From Isosphaeraceae bacterium (GTDB lineage: Bacteria; Planctomycetota; Planctomycetia; Isosphaerales; Isosphaeraceae), in NCBI GenBank assembly GCA_025356435.1, contig JANXSY010000042.1, positions 1 through 40,599 on the forward strand: DNA of 40,599 bases, written 5' to 3'. The notes beneath the pieces were generated by a model that was not told the origin of the DNA, did no database searches, and saw nothing but the letters and a program-made list of their open reading frames with translations. The position numbers and the translations under genes are program-made. Below are positions 25,741 to 32,723 of this stretch, piece after piece; position 1 is the stretch's first letter, and each line of letters begins with the position of its first letter.

Positions 25741-26919
25741 ATGCGACTCAGTCTCGCCTTGTTCCTCCTGGCCACGCCGGCGCTCGCGGCCGATCGGTAC
25801 ACAGGCCCGTGGAATCTCACGGATCTCAATAATGCACCCTCAGCGAGCTGGGGCGAGACTAAAGGTCTCGTCCGTGAGGTGTTTTACGAAAATGTCCCCC
25901 TCAAGGGCAAACCGACCCGCGTCTTTGGCTATCTCGCCCGCCCCAAGGAGGGCACCGGTCCGTTCCCCGCGATGGTGCTCGTTCATGGGGGCGGCGGGCA
26001 TGCCTTCGCCGAGTGGGCGACCCTCTGGGCCGAGCGCGGATATGTGGCGATCGCGATGGACCTTTCGGGTCGGGGTCCGGACGGCAACCGGCTGCCTAAC
26101 GGCGGCCCCGAGCAGTCCGACGAGGAGAAGTTCCGCGACTTCGCGCCGGGTGAGGCCGACCAGATGTGGACCTATCACGCCGTCGCCGCCGCTGTTCGAG
26201 CCCACTCGCTCCTGGCCTCGTTGCCCGAGGTCGACAAGGGCCGGATCGGCGTCACGGGAATCAGTTGGGGCGGATATCTCACCTGCATCATCGCCGGGAT
26301 CGACGACCGCGTGGGAGTCGCGGTGCCGGTCTATGGCTGCGGCTTCCTCGATGCCAATAGCTACTGGATCGAGCCAAACTTCAAGAAGATGGGGGTCGCG
26401 AATACGAAGCAGTGGTCCGACCTCTTTGACCCCTCACGCTACCTCCCCGGCGTCTCGTGCCCGATCCTCTTCGTCAACGGCACCAACGACTTCGCCTATC
26501 CGCTCGACAGCTATCGGAAGTCGTATCGACTTGTGACCAAAGTTCCCGTCGACCTCTGCGTGACGGTGAAAATGCCGCATGGCCACTCGCAAGGATGGAC
26601 CCCTAAGGAGATCGGGCTTTTCGTCGACAACGTGCTCGGGCGAGGCCAGCCCCTGGCCCGGCTAGCAGACCCCTCGATCGTCGCTGAGACGATCTCCTCA
26701 CAAGTCACCAACGGCCGACCGATCCGCACCGCGAAGCTGCACACGACGACAGACACCGGCCCATGGCCCGGTCGCGAGTGGACGACGACGGACGTCAAAG
26801 TCGATGGCGAAAAACTCTCGGCCGACCTGCCTAAGAACCGGCCGATCGTGGCCTATTTCACAGTCGAGGACGATCGAGGCGCGGTGTCGAGCAGTCCGCA
26901 CGTCGTGAGGGAGAAGTGA
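25741..26919 (+). CDS. secreted alpha/beta hydrolase (acetyl xylan esterase / dienelactone hydrolase-like)
   Basis: 392-residue exported hydrolase. The signal peptide is residues 1-17 (ALA). The oxyanion motif LVHGGGGHAFAEW is near 80-92, the nucleophile elbow GISWGGY near 175-181, an acid in NGTNDFAYP near 245-253, and the His in MPHGHSQGW near 278-286. It likely cleaves ester bonds of polysaccharides or other substrates outside the cytoplasm. The C-terminal 90 residues (from about 305) form an extra beta-rich region. The ATG at 25741 starts the signal peptide; the frame is open upstream to 25519. It is convergent with the Uma2 gene with two bases between them. Confidence 0.85.
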   Translation: MRLSLALFLLATPALAADRYTGPWNLTDLNNAPSASWGETKGLVREVFYENVPLKGKPTRVFGYLARPKEGTGPFPAMVLVHGGGGHAFAEWATLWAERGYVAIAMDLSGRGPDGNRLPNGGPEQSDEEKFRDFAPGEADQMWTYHAVAAAVRAHSLLASLPEVDKGRIGVTGISWGGYLTCIIAGIDDRVGVAVPVYGCGFLDANSYWIEPNFKKMGVANTKQWSDLFDPSRYLPGVSCPILFVNGTNDFAYPLDSYRKSYRLVTKVPVDLCVTVKMPHGHSQGWTPKEIGLFVDNVLGRGQPLARLADPSIVAETISSQVTNGRPIRTAKLHTTTDTGPWPGREWTTTDVKVDGEKLSADLPKNRPIVAYFTVEDDRGAVSSSPHVVREK

Positions 26920-26921
26920 CC

Positions 26922-27569
26922 TCAAACCGTCCAGCGACGGTCATCCGTCTTTGAGACAACCTCCACCTTCGGTCGATTCCCTCCCGCGACGAGCCCGAAC
27001 GTCGCGGGGACGACCTCACTCGCGATCGCGGCATCTCCGACCCTGGCACTCGCGACGAGCGTCAATCGCCCATTCGCGAGTCGATAGAATTCGATCGCCC
27101 ATGGTTCGCGGTCGATAAGGATCAATTCGCAGACACCATTCAAGGCGTAGAAGTCCATTTTTTGATGCGATCGGTCGTTCCGACTCATCACCTCGACCAC
27201 AAGGTCGGGACCGCCGCACCAATGCGACCCGCAATCGCGTCCGGGGCCGTCGGTGAGGAAGACGGCGACGTCGGGCTCGCGAAAGTTCATCTCCCAACCG
27301 GCCTCACGGTCGCTGACGTTGACCTCGTGAAACGCCTCGCCGCTGCCCGGAGGGAGGATCGAGTCGAGGATCATAGCGAGCCGAAAGGCGAGCCGCTGGT
27401 GTTCATTATTCGCCAGAGGCGACATGACGTGGACCCCATCCCAGACTTCGTCACGCCGGTCGAGCCCATTGAGTTGTCGCTCAGCGATGACGCGACAAGC
27501 GAGGACAGGGTCGAGGATCAACACGGTCGGCATCGACCGGTCCCACGGTGAATGTTGCTCGCAGTGCAT
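26922..27569 (-). CDS. Uma2 family endonuclease-like protein (DUF820)
   Basis: 215-residue protein of the PD-(D/E)XK nuclease superfamily. The pattern is DEVWDGVHVMSP near 30-41, FREPDVAVF near 89-97, PDLVVEVMSRNDRSHQK near 115-131, and ELILID near 141-146. These match DUF820. The biological role of Uma2 proteins is unknown, and they occur in many copies in planctomycetes and cyanobacteria. The start is the ATG at 27569, which has AGGAG 9 bases upstream; an internal ATG at 27533 lacks this. It is convergent with the esterase gene. The upstream region 27570-28003 is discussed separately. Confidence 0.85.
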   Translation of the reverse strand: MHCEQHSPWDRSMPTVLILDPVLACRVIAERQLNGLDRRDEVWDGVHVMSPLANNEHQRLAFRLAMILDSILPPGSGEAFHEVNVSDREAGWEMNFREPDVAVFLTDGPGRDCGSHWCGGPDLVVEVMSRNDRSHQKMDFYALNGVCELILIDREPWAIEFYRLANGRLTLVASARVGDAAIASEVVPATFGLVAGGNRPKVEVVSKTDDRRWTV

Positions 27570-28003
27570 GCTAATCGACTCCTACCCTAAGAGATCGATG
27601 ACAGACTTTTGAGTTCGACGTAGCAGCATTTGAATCGCGTCGGCACTCGACATCTAGTCTGTAATGAGAAGGGATATTTATTCTTAGGACAATCAAAGAT
27701 AATCGCCACAGGCCAATTCACGAAGATAAGGTCTTCGTAGCCCCATTGAAGCGACGTGGCAGTTCTTGTGTGAACTTCAATCGTGAAGCAATCTCCACGG
27801 CTCACCAGCCGTGAGCTGTGGCCCCATTTCGATCGAAAAGTAACGAAAAAACCGCACAGCGAGAGGTAACGCCTGAGGGACTTCATCCCCTCGCGGAACG
27901 GATTCGTCCGGACCGAGGCAATATCCCCGACACTAACCACTCCCCAGGTTAGTACGCCTTGTCCCTGATAACAAGTTGAAGTCCGGGGATCGAGGTTAGA
28001 ACA
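27570..28003. other. gene-poor interval with hairpins and a possible leader RNA
   Basis: No confident gene. A minus-strand frame over 27587-28165 has no family features, many cysteines and no good ribosome binding site, and overlaps the real gene at 28004. The interval is less GC-rich than its surroundings and has several hairpins: CACGGCT/AGCCGTG at 27796-27813, GCGAG/CTCGC near 27860-27896, and the three-helix structure at 27923-27990. Confidence 0.4.
27923..27990 (+). promoter_or_regulatory. candidate structured 5' leader (three-helix junction) before the small protein gene
   Basis: Reading the plus strand, ATCCCCGAC (27923-27931) pairs with GTCCGGGGAT (27981-27990) with one bulged C. Inside, ACTAACC (27932-27938) pairs with GGTTAGT (27947-27953) around an eight-base loop, and CTTGT (27958-27962) pairs with ACAAG (27971-27975) around another eight-base loop. 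The single-stranded links are four and five bases. The junction ends two bases before the ribosome binding site (GAGG, 27992-27995), and the ATG is at 28004. It resembles a riboswitch in layout but matches no class I recognise. The plus strand is inferred from the downstream gene, as the pairing holds on either strand. Confidence 0.4.
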
Positions 28004-28210
28004 ATGTCCACTCCAACCCAGATCCGTTGCAAGACGGGGCAGCGTTGCCCCAGATCGGGCGTCTATCGCTTCGATGGCTACCTTGATGGAACGGTCCCTG
28101 CCGACTCCGCTGCCCCGCGAGAGGGACATCCCTTGGCAGAGCGAAACGTCGCTCCTCCGATCCACTCACCTAGCAAGGGTTGCCACTGGCTTCTGATCCG
28201 CCTCGCCTAA
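28004..28210 (+). CDS. small protein of the TGQ-CP-SG-YRFDGY type (YjzC-like)
   Basis: 68-residue protein. The pattern KTGQRCPRSGVYRFDGY, a short linker, EGHPLAERNVAPPI and a C-terminal KGCHWLLIRLA resembles a family of small proteins related to YjzC. In the related proteins the TGQ-x-CP-x-SG-x-Y start and the PPI/W ending are the fixed points. The function is not known. The ATG at 28004 is preceded by GAGG at 27992-27995. A possible structured leader lies just upstream, and a strong terminator ends the unit 24 bases after the stop, so the gene is probably monocistronic. The frame is GC-rich and its codons fit the window. Confidence 0.7.
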   Translation: MSTPTQIRCKTGQRCPRSGVYRFDGYLDGTVPADSAAPREGHPLAERNVAPPIHSPSKGCHWLLIRLA

Positions 28211-28234
28211 TATCCAACCGATCAAATTGGATAA

Positions 28235-28275
28235 GACGGCTCGGAGGCTTGCTTTCCGAGCCGTCTCTCATTTTT
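28235..28275 (+). terminator. intrinsic terminator of the small protein gene
   Basis: Eleven-base arms GACGGCTCGGA (28235-28245) and TCCGAGCCGTC (28255-28265) with a nine-base loop are followed by TCTCATTTTT. A clear intrinsic terminator on the plus strand. Confidence 0.85.
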
Positions 28276-28301
28276 GATCCGTCGATCGTCTTCACCTGAT
28301 C

Positions 28302-28330
28302 TTGACTCAGCCGTCGCGAGACTCTAAGCT
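28302..28330 (+). promoter_or_regulatory. candidate promoter of rpsR
   Basis: TTGACT at 28302-28307 and TAAGCT at 28325-28330 are spaced by 17 bases, the standard sigma70-type spacing. The -35 is close to consensus and the -10 is a weak match. They lie after the preceding terminator and about 87 bases before the rpsR start. Confidence 0.45.
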
Positions 28331-28416
28331 ATTCGTTTCCCGCTCGTGGGCCGAACCGGATCGGGGCCTCATCGACGCGAACCGAATTGCATGACAGTCA
28401 GAGGGACTTCAGCGTT

Positions 28417-28659
28417 ATGCCGCGGAAAAAGTTTGGTCGTAACCGGAAGAACCGTTGCCGGTTCTGCACCCCCGAAGGCTGCCCCCGTCCGGCTTATGTG
28501 GATTACAAGGACGTCGGACTGCTCAAGAAGCTCTGCACGAACCAGAGCAAGATGTTCTCCCGCAAGCGCAGCGGTAATTGCGCGGCCTTCCAGCGAGCAT
28601 CGAGCGCGGCCGTCAAGCGAGCCCGCTTCATGTCGTTGATCCCTTACGTCGGCGAATAA
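28417..28659 (+). CDS. rpsR: 30S ribosomal protein bS18
   Basis: 80-residue ribosomal protein. The family pattern is present: CRFC, then VDYKD at residues 28-32, then LLKKL, and the C-terminal KRARFMSLIPYVGE. The N-terminal NRCRFCTPEGCP segment keeps cysteines like those of zinc-binding S18 types. It binds 16S rRNA with bS6 in the platform of the small subunit. The ATG at 28417 has GAGGGA about 10 bases upstream; the frame is open further to 28387, but the family begins here. It is alone here, without rpsF, ssb or rplI. A large hairpin follows its stop. Confidence 0.95.
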   Translation: MPRKKFGRNRKNRCRFCTPEGCPRPAYVDYKDVGLLKKLCTNQSKMFSRKRSGNCAAFQRASSAAVKRARFMSLIPYVGE

Positions 28660-28680
28660 ACTGCCGATCGCTCAGTTGCC

Positions 28681-28732
28681 GGGTCCGATGTCCGTATCGT
28701 CTCCATCCTGAGACGGCTCGGACATCGGACCC
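28681..28732. terminator. large hairpin between rpsR and the metallopeptidase gene
   Basis: A 14-bp outer stem, GGGTCCGATGTCCG (28681-28694) with CGGACATCGGACCC (28719-28732), holds an inner six-base stem CGTCTC/GAGACG (28698-28703 and 28710-28715). It is between convergent genes and symmetric, so it may stop transcription from both sides. There is no T-run. Confidence 0.6.
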
Positions 28733-28749
28733 GTCACGCTGCGTGAAGG

Positions 28750-30285
28750 TTAGGGAGTTGTGGCAGGCTCGGACACGGGCTTGGCCCGTTTCAGGGTCGC
28801 GAGAAAGTCGCGGGAGAGGCTGCCGTAGTCGGTCCCGAGTCGGTCTTCGAGGCTCTTGCCCACGCCGGCGCGGAGCTTGCCCTTGTAAACGTCACGCGTG
28901 TATTCGAGGAACCCCTCGCGATACTTGGTGTCGTGGGCCTGCATGAAATAGACGGCGAGCGCCATTGCCTCGGCGTAGTTCAGGAAGATATCGCCGCCGT
29001 CCGCGCCATAGAAGAGATTCTTGTTGTAGGTTGTCATCCGGCTGATCGGGACGAATTCACCGTCCTTGGTCAGCCGTTTTTGCGCGATTTCGATCCGCTT
29101 GCCGACCATCCCGCCGATCCGGAGCGAGCCGTCGGGCTGGGGCCGCATCGTCTCGAAATAGGTTCCTAGCCCTTCGAAGACCCAGAAGTTGGAGCGGTCA
29201 GGGTCATACTTATCAGCCCCAGCGGTCTCGAAGAGGAGTTGGTGCGAGACCTCGTGGTCGAGGTTTTCGGTCACGTCGAGTTGGCCGCCGGGATCGCGGA
29301 AGAAGAAGCTCATCCCCTCGTTGAATCCGAGTGGTTTCGTCTCCTTCTTGGGCAGATAGGTGCCGAGGTTGTCGCGAATGCCCTCGCCCTGCGTGGGAAG
29401 GAGGAACTCAATGTAATCGTCTCGCGAGGCGAAGTAAAAGACCGTATGCCGCTTCTTCGCCGGGGTCGGGGCGGCCTTGGGGTTCTTCGCAAGGGTGAAG
29501 AGCGGCGAGAGTTCGGGGCCGACAAGGTCGGCCATCATCGAGCCGAAGAGGTCATAGAGCGACTCGAGCCGACGGCCGAAGCCGATTGCCTCGTTGAGCG
29601 GGACGTTGGTCCGGATCGAGAAATGCTCGGTGGTGATCCGCCAGCCCTTGGCAAAGTCACGCCTTAGCGCATCGGCCTCGGCGGTGGGCAGCCATCGCGT
29701 CGGCTTCCCGGCGACGAACGGGGCCGGTAACTCGCTCCGATCGAGGTGGGCTACCCAGGCCATCTCGACCCATCCATAAGTTGGGTGGAGCGCATAGCCC
29801 TCCGCGAGTTTCGCCACGGCGAAGGGTGTCGCCCAGCCTCCCTGGTGGGGGACGTGTCCCAGAAGTCTCCAGGCCGCGGCGTGCTGCGAGTCGCGTGCGA
29901 CGACCGCGCGGAGGCATTCATCGGCGAGCGCGAGATGCGGGACAGCGGGGGGCAAACAGCGGGTCGCAAGGTCGAAATACGCCTTCGCGGCCTCGTTGCG
30001 GATCGCCTTGAGTTCGGGCGGTGAGACCGGAGCGGCTTTGGGAATGATCTCGCCAAGCGGGACGAAACGCGACGAGCCGTCAGGCTGTGAGGGCGGCTCG
30101 ATCAGGGCGGTGATCCGCGTCGAGGCGTCGACACCGAGCCTGGCGACGAGGTCGACGAGAGCCTTCTCCTCGCGGGAACGGATCGCGTCGCGTTCCTTGC
30201 GCAGTTCGGCCGAGAACCGGGCGGGGTCGGGCCAAGGGAAGAGAGAGACGAATATCAGCGCGACGACCGCGACCGGACTGTGCAT
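28750..30285 (-). CDS. exported DUF1570-like zinc metallopeptidase
   Basis: 511-residue protein with a signal-like hydrophobic N-terminus (residues 4-18). A TPR-like helical region covers about 90-180 (DECLRAVVARDSQHAAAWRLLG). A catalytic domain follows, with HEVSH at 344-348 and a downstream Glu in FEGLGTYFE (Glu371), the ligand layout of a gluzincin. The TTEHFSIRTN stretch near 219-228 is typical of the DUF1570 type. It would be a peptidase of unknown substrate outside the cytoplasm. The frame is open far upstream to 30708, but the ATG at 30285 has GAGGTGA before it and starts the signal. It is divergent from the duplicated-domain gene. Confidence 0.82.
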   Translation of the reverse strand: MHSPVAVVALIFVSLFPWPDPARFSAELRKERDAIRSREEKALVDLVARLGVDASTRITALIEPPSQPDGSSRFVPLGEIIPKAAPVSPPELKAIRNEAAKAYFDLATRCLPPAVPHLALADECLRAVVARDSQHAAAWRLLGHVPHQGGWATPFAVAKLAEGYALHPTYGWVEMAWVAHLDRSELPAPFVAGKPTRWLPTAEADALRRDFAKGWRITTEHFSIRTNVPLNEAIGFGRRLESLYDLFGSMMADLVGPELSPLFTLAKNPKAAPTPAKKRHTVFYFASRDDYIEFLLPTQGEGIRDNLGTYLPKKETKPLGFNEGMSFFFRDPGGQLDVTENLDHEVSHQLLFETAGADKYDPDRSNFWVFEGLGTYFETMRPQPDGSLRIGGMVGKRIEIAQKRLTKDGEFVPISRMTTYNKNLFYGADGGDIFLNYAEAMALAVYFMQAHDTKYREGFLEYTRDVYKGKLRAGVGKSLEDRLGTDYGSLSRDFLATLKRAKPVSEPATTP

Positions 30286-30461
30286 GGTTTCACCTCGCCG
30301 CGAGAAAAGAGTCCCCTGATGACAGACGCCGGCCATCGGAGGCAAATTCGACCGACTTCGCCCGGCCGCGTCGACGGCGATCGGGATGGACCATTTTCGC
30401 ATTTCGACGCACAATCGGCACTGGACCTGGCCTCGAACTTGTCCCGGCAAAGGAGTGCGCC

Positions 30462-31412
30462 GTGAGAGACCCAATTCGATCTCGGCTTGCGTTCGTCCTG
30501 GCGTGTGTCGCGATCCTCGTGACGACGCGGCCGAGCCCGCTCCTGGCAGGGAGCGGCGGCCGATCAGGCGAGTCGATCTCCGTGACCGGGACGTTCGCCA
30601 TCCATCAGACTCCTGATAAGAGGCAGATCCCGCTCGACGCGGTCTACTGGATAGACTACCGCACCGCCAAGCTCTATGCGACGACCCCGGAGGTCTCGAA
30701 GACCTCATCGTCGGGCAAGATGACCAGCGAACTGGCGATCCGCGACCTACTGGTCGACTTCAAGCTCGCTGCGGGGGTCGTGCCACACTTTCTGATGAAC
30801 ACTGCCTCGCTCGGTGCGCTCGGGGGCGGTACATCGGCCCTCTTCGTGATCGAAACGACGACCAAGCAAGTGGCCGTCTATTGGAGCTATCCCAAGACGA
30901 CCGGCCTCAACGCGAAGCCGGAATTCGAACTCGTCCAGGTACGGACCTACGCCCAGCCCGCCACTCAGCCCGAGGAGTCGTTGCCGACCGAGTCGACCTC
31001 CGTCTCGGGGCCGATCACTCTTCAAATGACTATGGATAAGACCCAGGTGCCGCTCGACGCCGTCTACTGGCTCGAATCGAGCGCCCAGAGGGCGTTGCTC
31101 TTCACCGCGATTCCCGAGATTCGCAAGACCGCCGCTAAGACCCAGATGGTCGGCGAGGTGGCGTCCCGCAACCTCGCCGCTGACCTCAAGCTCAAGCCCG
31201 GTGTCGTCCCGCACTTCCTACTCAACACCGCCTCGCTTGGCGCGACCGGCATGGGAATGTCGGCGCTGTTCGTCATGGAGACGACCACCAAGCAGCTCGC
31301 CATCTATCGGGCCTATCCAAGGGCAACCGCCCAAGGGGCGAAGCCGACGATCGAACTTCTCGACGTCAAGCCTTATGAAGAGCCGCTGCCCGCGCTTCCG
31401 CCGTCGAAGTGA
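30462..31412 (+). CDS. secreted protein with two tandem copies of an unknown domain
   Basis: 316-residue protein. A signal-like segment (residues 8-29) is followed by two related copies of a roughly 120-residue domain (about 42-163 and 183-305). Both copies share QIPLDAVYW/QVPLDAVYW, then GVVPHFLMNTASLGA/GVVPHFLLNTASLGA, and FVIETTTKQVAVY/FVMETTTKQLAIY. The domain is not one I recognise. The start is a GTG at 30462 with AAGGAG about 7 bases before it. The pro-rich linker between copies (164-180) suggests independent folding. It is convergent with the small membrane gene at 31435. Confidence 0.78.
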   Translation: MRDPIRSRLAFVLACVAILVTTRPSPLLAGSGGRSGESISVTGTFAIHQTPDKRQIPLDAVYWIDYRTAKLYATTPEVSKTSSSGKMTSELAIRDLLVDFKLAAGVVPHFLMNTASLGALGGGTSALFVIETTTKQVAVYWSYPKTTGLNAKPEFELVQVRTYAQPATQPEESLPTESTSVSGPITLQMTMDKTQVPLDAVYWLESSAQRALLFTAIPEIRKTAAKTQMVGEVASRNLAADLKLKPGVVPHFLLNTASLGATGMGMSALFVMETTTKQLAIYRAYPRATAQGAKPTIELLDVKPYEEPLPALPPSK

Positions 31413-31434
31413 TCGCCGCTCCCCGGCGCGAGCG

Positions 31435-31917
31435 TCAGACGATCACGATAACGACGAGGCCCCCGACAAATCCGACCAGATAACTCGCGTCGTGCGTCCA
31501 GAGATCGGCCAGATACCGAGCATGTCGCCCTTGGGGGACGGATCGGGCTATCCAGCCGACGAGTTCGATTGCGCCAGCCCGCGCTAAGACAAAGCCCACG
31601 ACCCCCGCAAGGGTCGCCGTGATCGCCATGACGGCGAGCAAGAACCCAATCGGGCGGAGCAGCGTCCAGGCGTCGCGCCTCGGCCGTGGGCCGAACCTCG
31701 CCGCAAAGGCCAACGGCCAGCCGAGAAGGAAGCCCGCCCACCAGGTCGCAACGACTCCCCAGCCGAGCCTGAGGAGGGTTGGCGAATCGGTATGAAAGAT
31801 TGGCGGGTGGCCTATCGTGAAGTATTCCACACAGACCCGGGCGGTGACCTGGTCGTTGACGATCCCGTAAGCCACTGCGGCCACGACGCAGAGACTGACG
31901 ATCGACAGCCACCTCAT
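31435..31917 (-). CDS. membrane protein of unknown function
   Basis: 160-residue protein with about four hydrophobic segments (roughly 4-20, 50-72, 88-112 and 143-160). The last segment is very hydrophobic and ends at the C-terminus (GGLVVIVIV). No domain is recognised. The ATG has GAGGGT about 8 bases upstream. It follows the CvpA-like gene by 48 bases on the same strand and is the last gene of the possible hisF-pilT-gspE-cvpA run. Function unknown. Confidence 0.75.
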   Translation of the reverse strand: MRWLSIVSLCVVAAVAYGIVNDQVTARVCVEYFTIGHPPIFHTDSPTLLRLGWGVVATWWAGFLLGWPLAFAARFGPRPRRDAWTLLRPIGFLLAVMAITATLAGVVGFVLARAGAIELVGWIARSVPQGRHARYLADLWTHDASYLVGFVGGLVVIVIV

Positions 31918-31965
31918 TTTATGACCCTCAACCGCCCGCGATGTCTCTGTATCGGGTCACCGATG

Positions 31966-32652
31966 TCAAGGGCTCGTCGGTGCCGAGCCGGCGGCGGCCC
32001 CGCCCGCTGGGGTGGCACCACCCTCGGCTGGTTTGTCGTCTTCGAGCACCTTGTCGGTCCCGTATGGCCGCGCCTCTTGAGCGTTGAGAAGCCATCGGCC
32101 TTTGGGGTCGAAGACCCGGGCGTCGCCGTACTGCTTGAACGGGTCGTGCCCGCCCGACCGGGTGAAGATCTGGCCAGTCGAATACTGGAAGAACGCGAGG
32201 ATTTCCTTGTCGAGCCGCGAACCGTAGAACGGCTTGTACTTGTAGTCGACCGAGCCGAGGATCTTCTTATGGACCGGCGAGGCGTCGAGCGCGAGCAGCA
32301 GGACGCCGATCGTCAGCAGGCTGCCGCCGAAGGCGAAGAGGATCCGCCCGATGTGATAAACGGCCGTCGGGAACCGCACCATCGACGGGGCCATCAACTC
32401 CGTGAGCAGGCGGATGATGAGCAGGCTCACGGTGAAGATCAGAAGGATGCAGAGTGCATCGGCATAGCCCGACATGAACGAGACGTTCGTCCCGATGAGT
32501 TGGGCCAGAGGCTCGTAACAGTTCAGGGTGATCATCGTCGCGAAGAGGGCGTTGAAGAACATCAACGCCGCGCCCCAGAGGCCTTCGCTCATCAGGGCGT
32601 AAGTCATCCCTGCGATCAGGAGTACGACGACCAGGTCAATGAGCACAGCCAT
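31966..32652 (-). CDS. CvpA family membrane protein
   Basis: 228-residue protein. The first 125 residues form four hydrophobic helices in CvpA fashion (LIDLVVVLLIAGMTYALMSEG at the start and GRILFAFGGSLLTIGVLLLAL near 103-123). The rest is soluble: a conserved KPFYGSRLDKEI stretch, then a Gly/Ala/Pro-rich C-terminal tail. CvpA was linked to colicin V production and to envelope processes in other bacteria; its role here is unknown. It lies 71 bases after the gspE-like gene on the same strand, so it may be cotranscribed. Confidence 0.75.
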   Translation of the reverse strand: MAVLIDLVVVLLIAGMTYALMSEGLWGAALMFFNALFATMITLNCYEPLAQLIGTNVSFMSGYADALCILLIFTVSLLIIRLLTELMAPSMVRFPTAVYHIGRILFAFGGSLLTIGVLLLALDASPVHKKILGSVDYKYKPFYGSRLDKEILAFFQYSTGQIFTRSGGHDPFKQYGDARVFDPKGRWLLNAQEARPYGTDKVLEDDKPAEGGATPAGGAAAGSAPTSP

Positions 32653-32723
32653 GAGAAGTGGTCCGTGGAAAGGGTCGCGGGCGTTCGGGCGTCACCGGTA
32701 TTGTGGCGGGCGTGACGGTCGCG

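Noticed and set aside
27923-27990. Hammerhead-like ribozyme
   Set aside because: A CTGATAA and a GAA are present with a three-way layout, but the core needs CUGANGA and a correctly placed cleavage site, and neither fits.
27587-28165. 192-residue minus-strand gene
   Set aside because: No family features, no good ribosome binding site, and it overlaps the better-supported gene at 28004 on the other strand.
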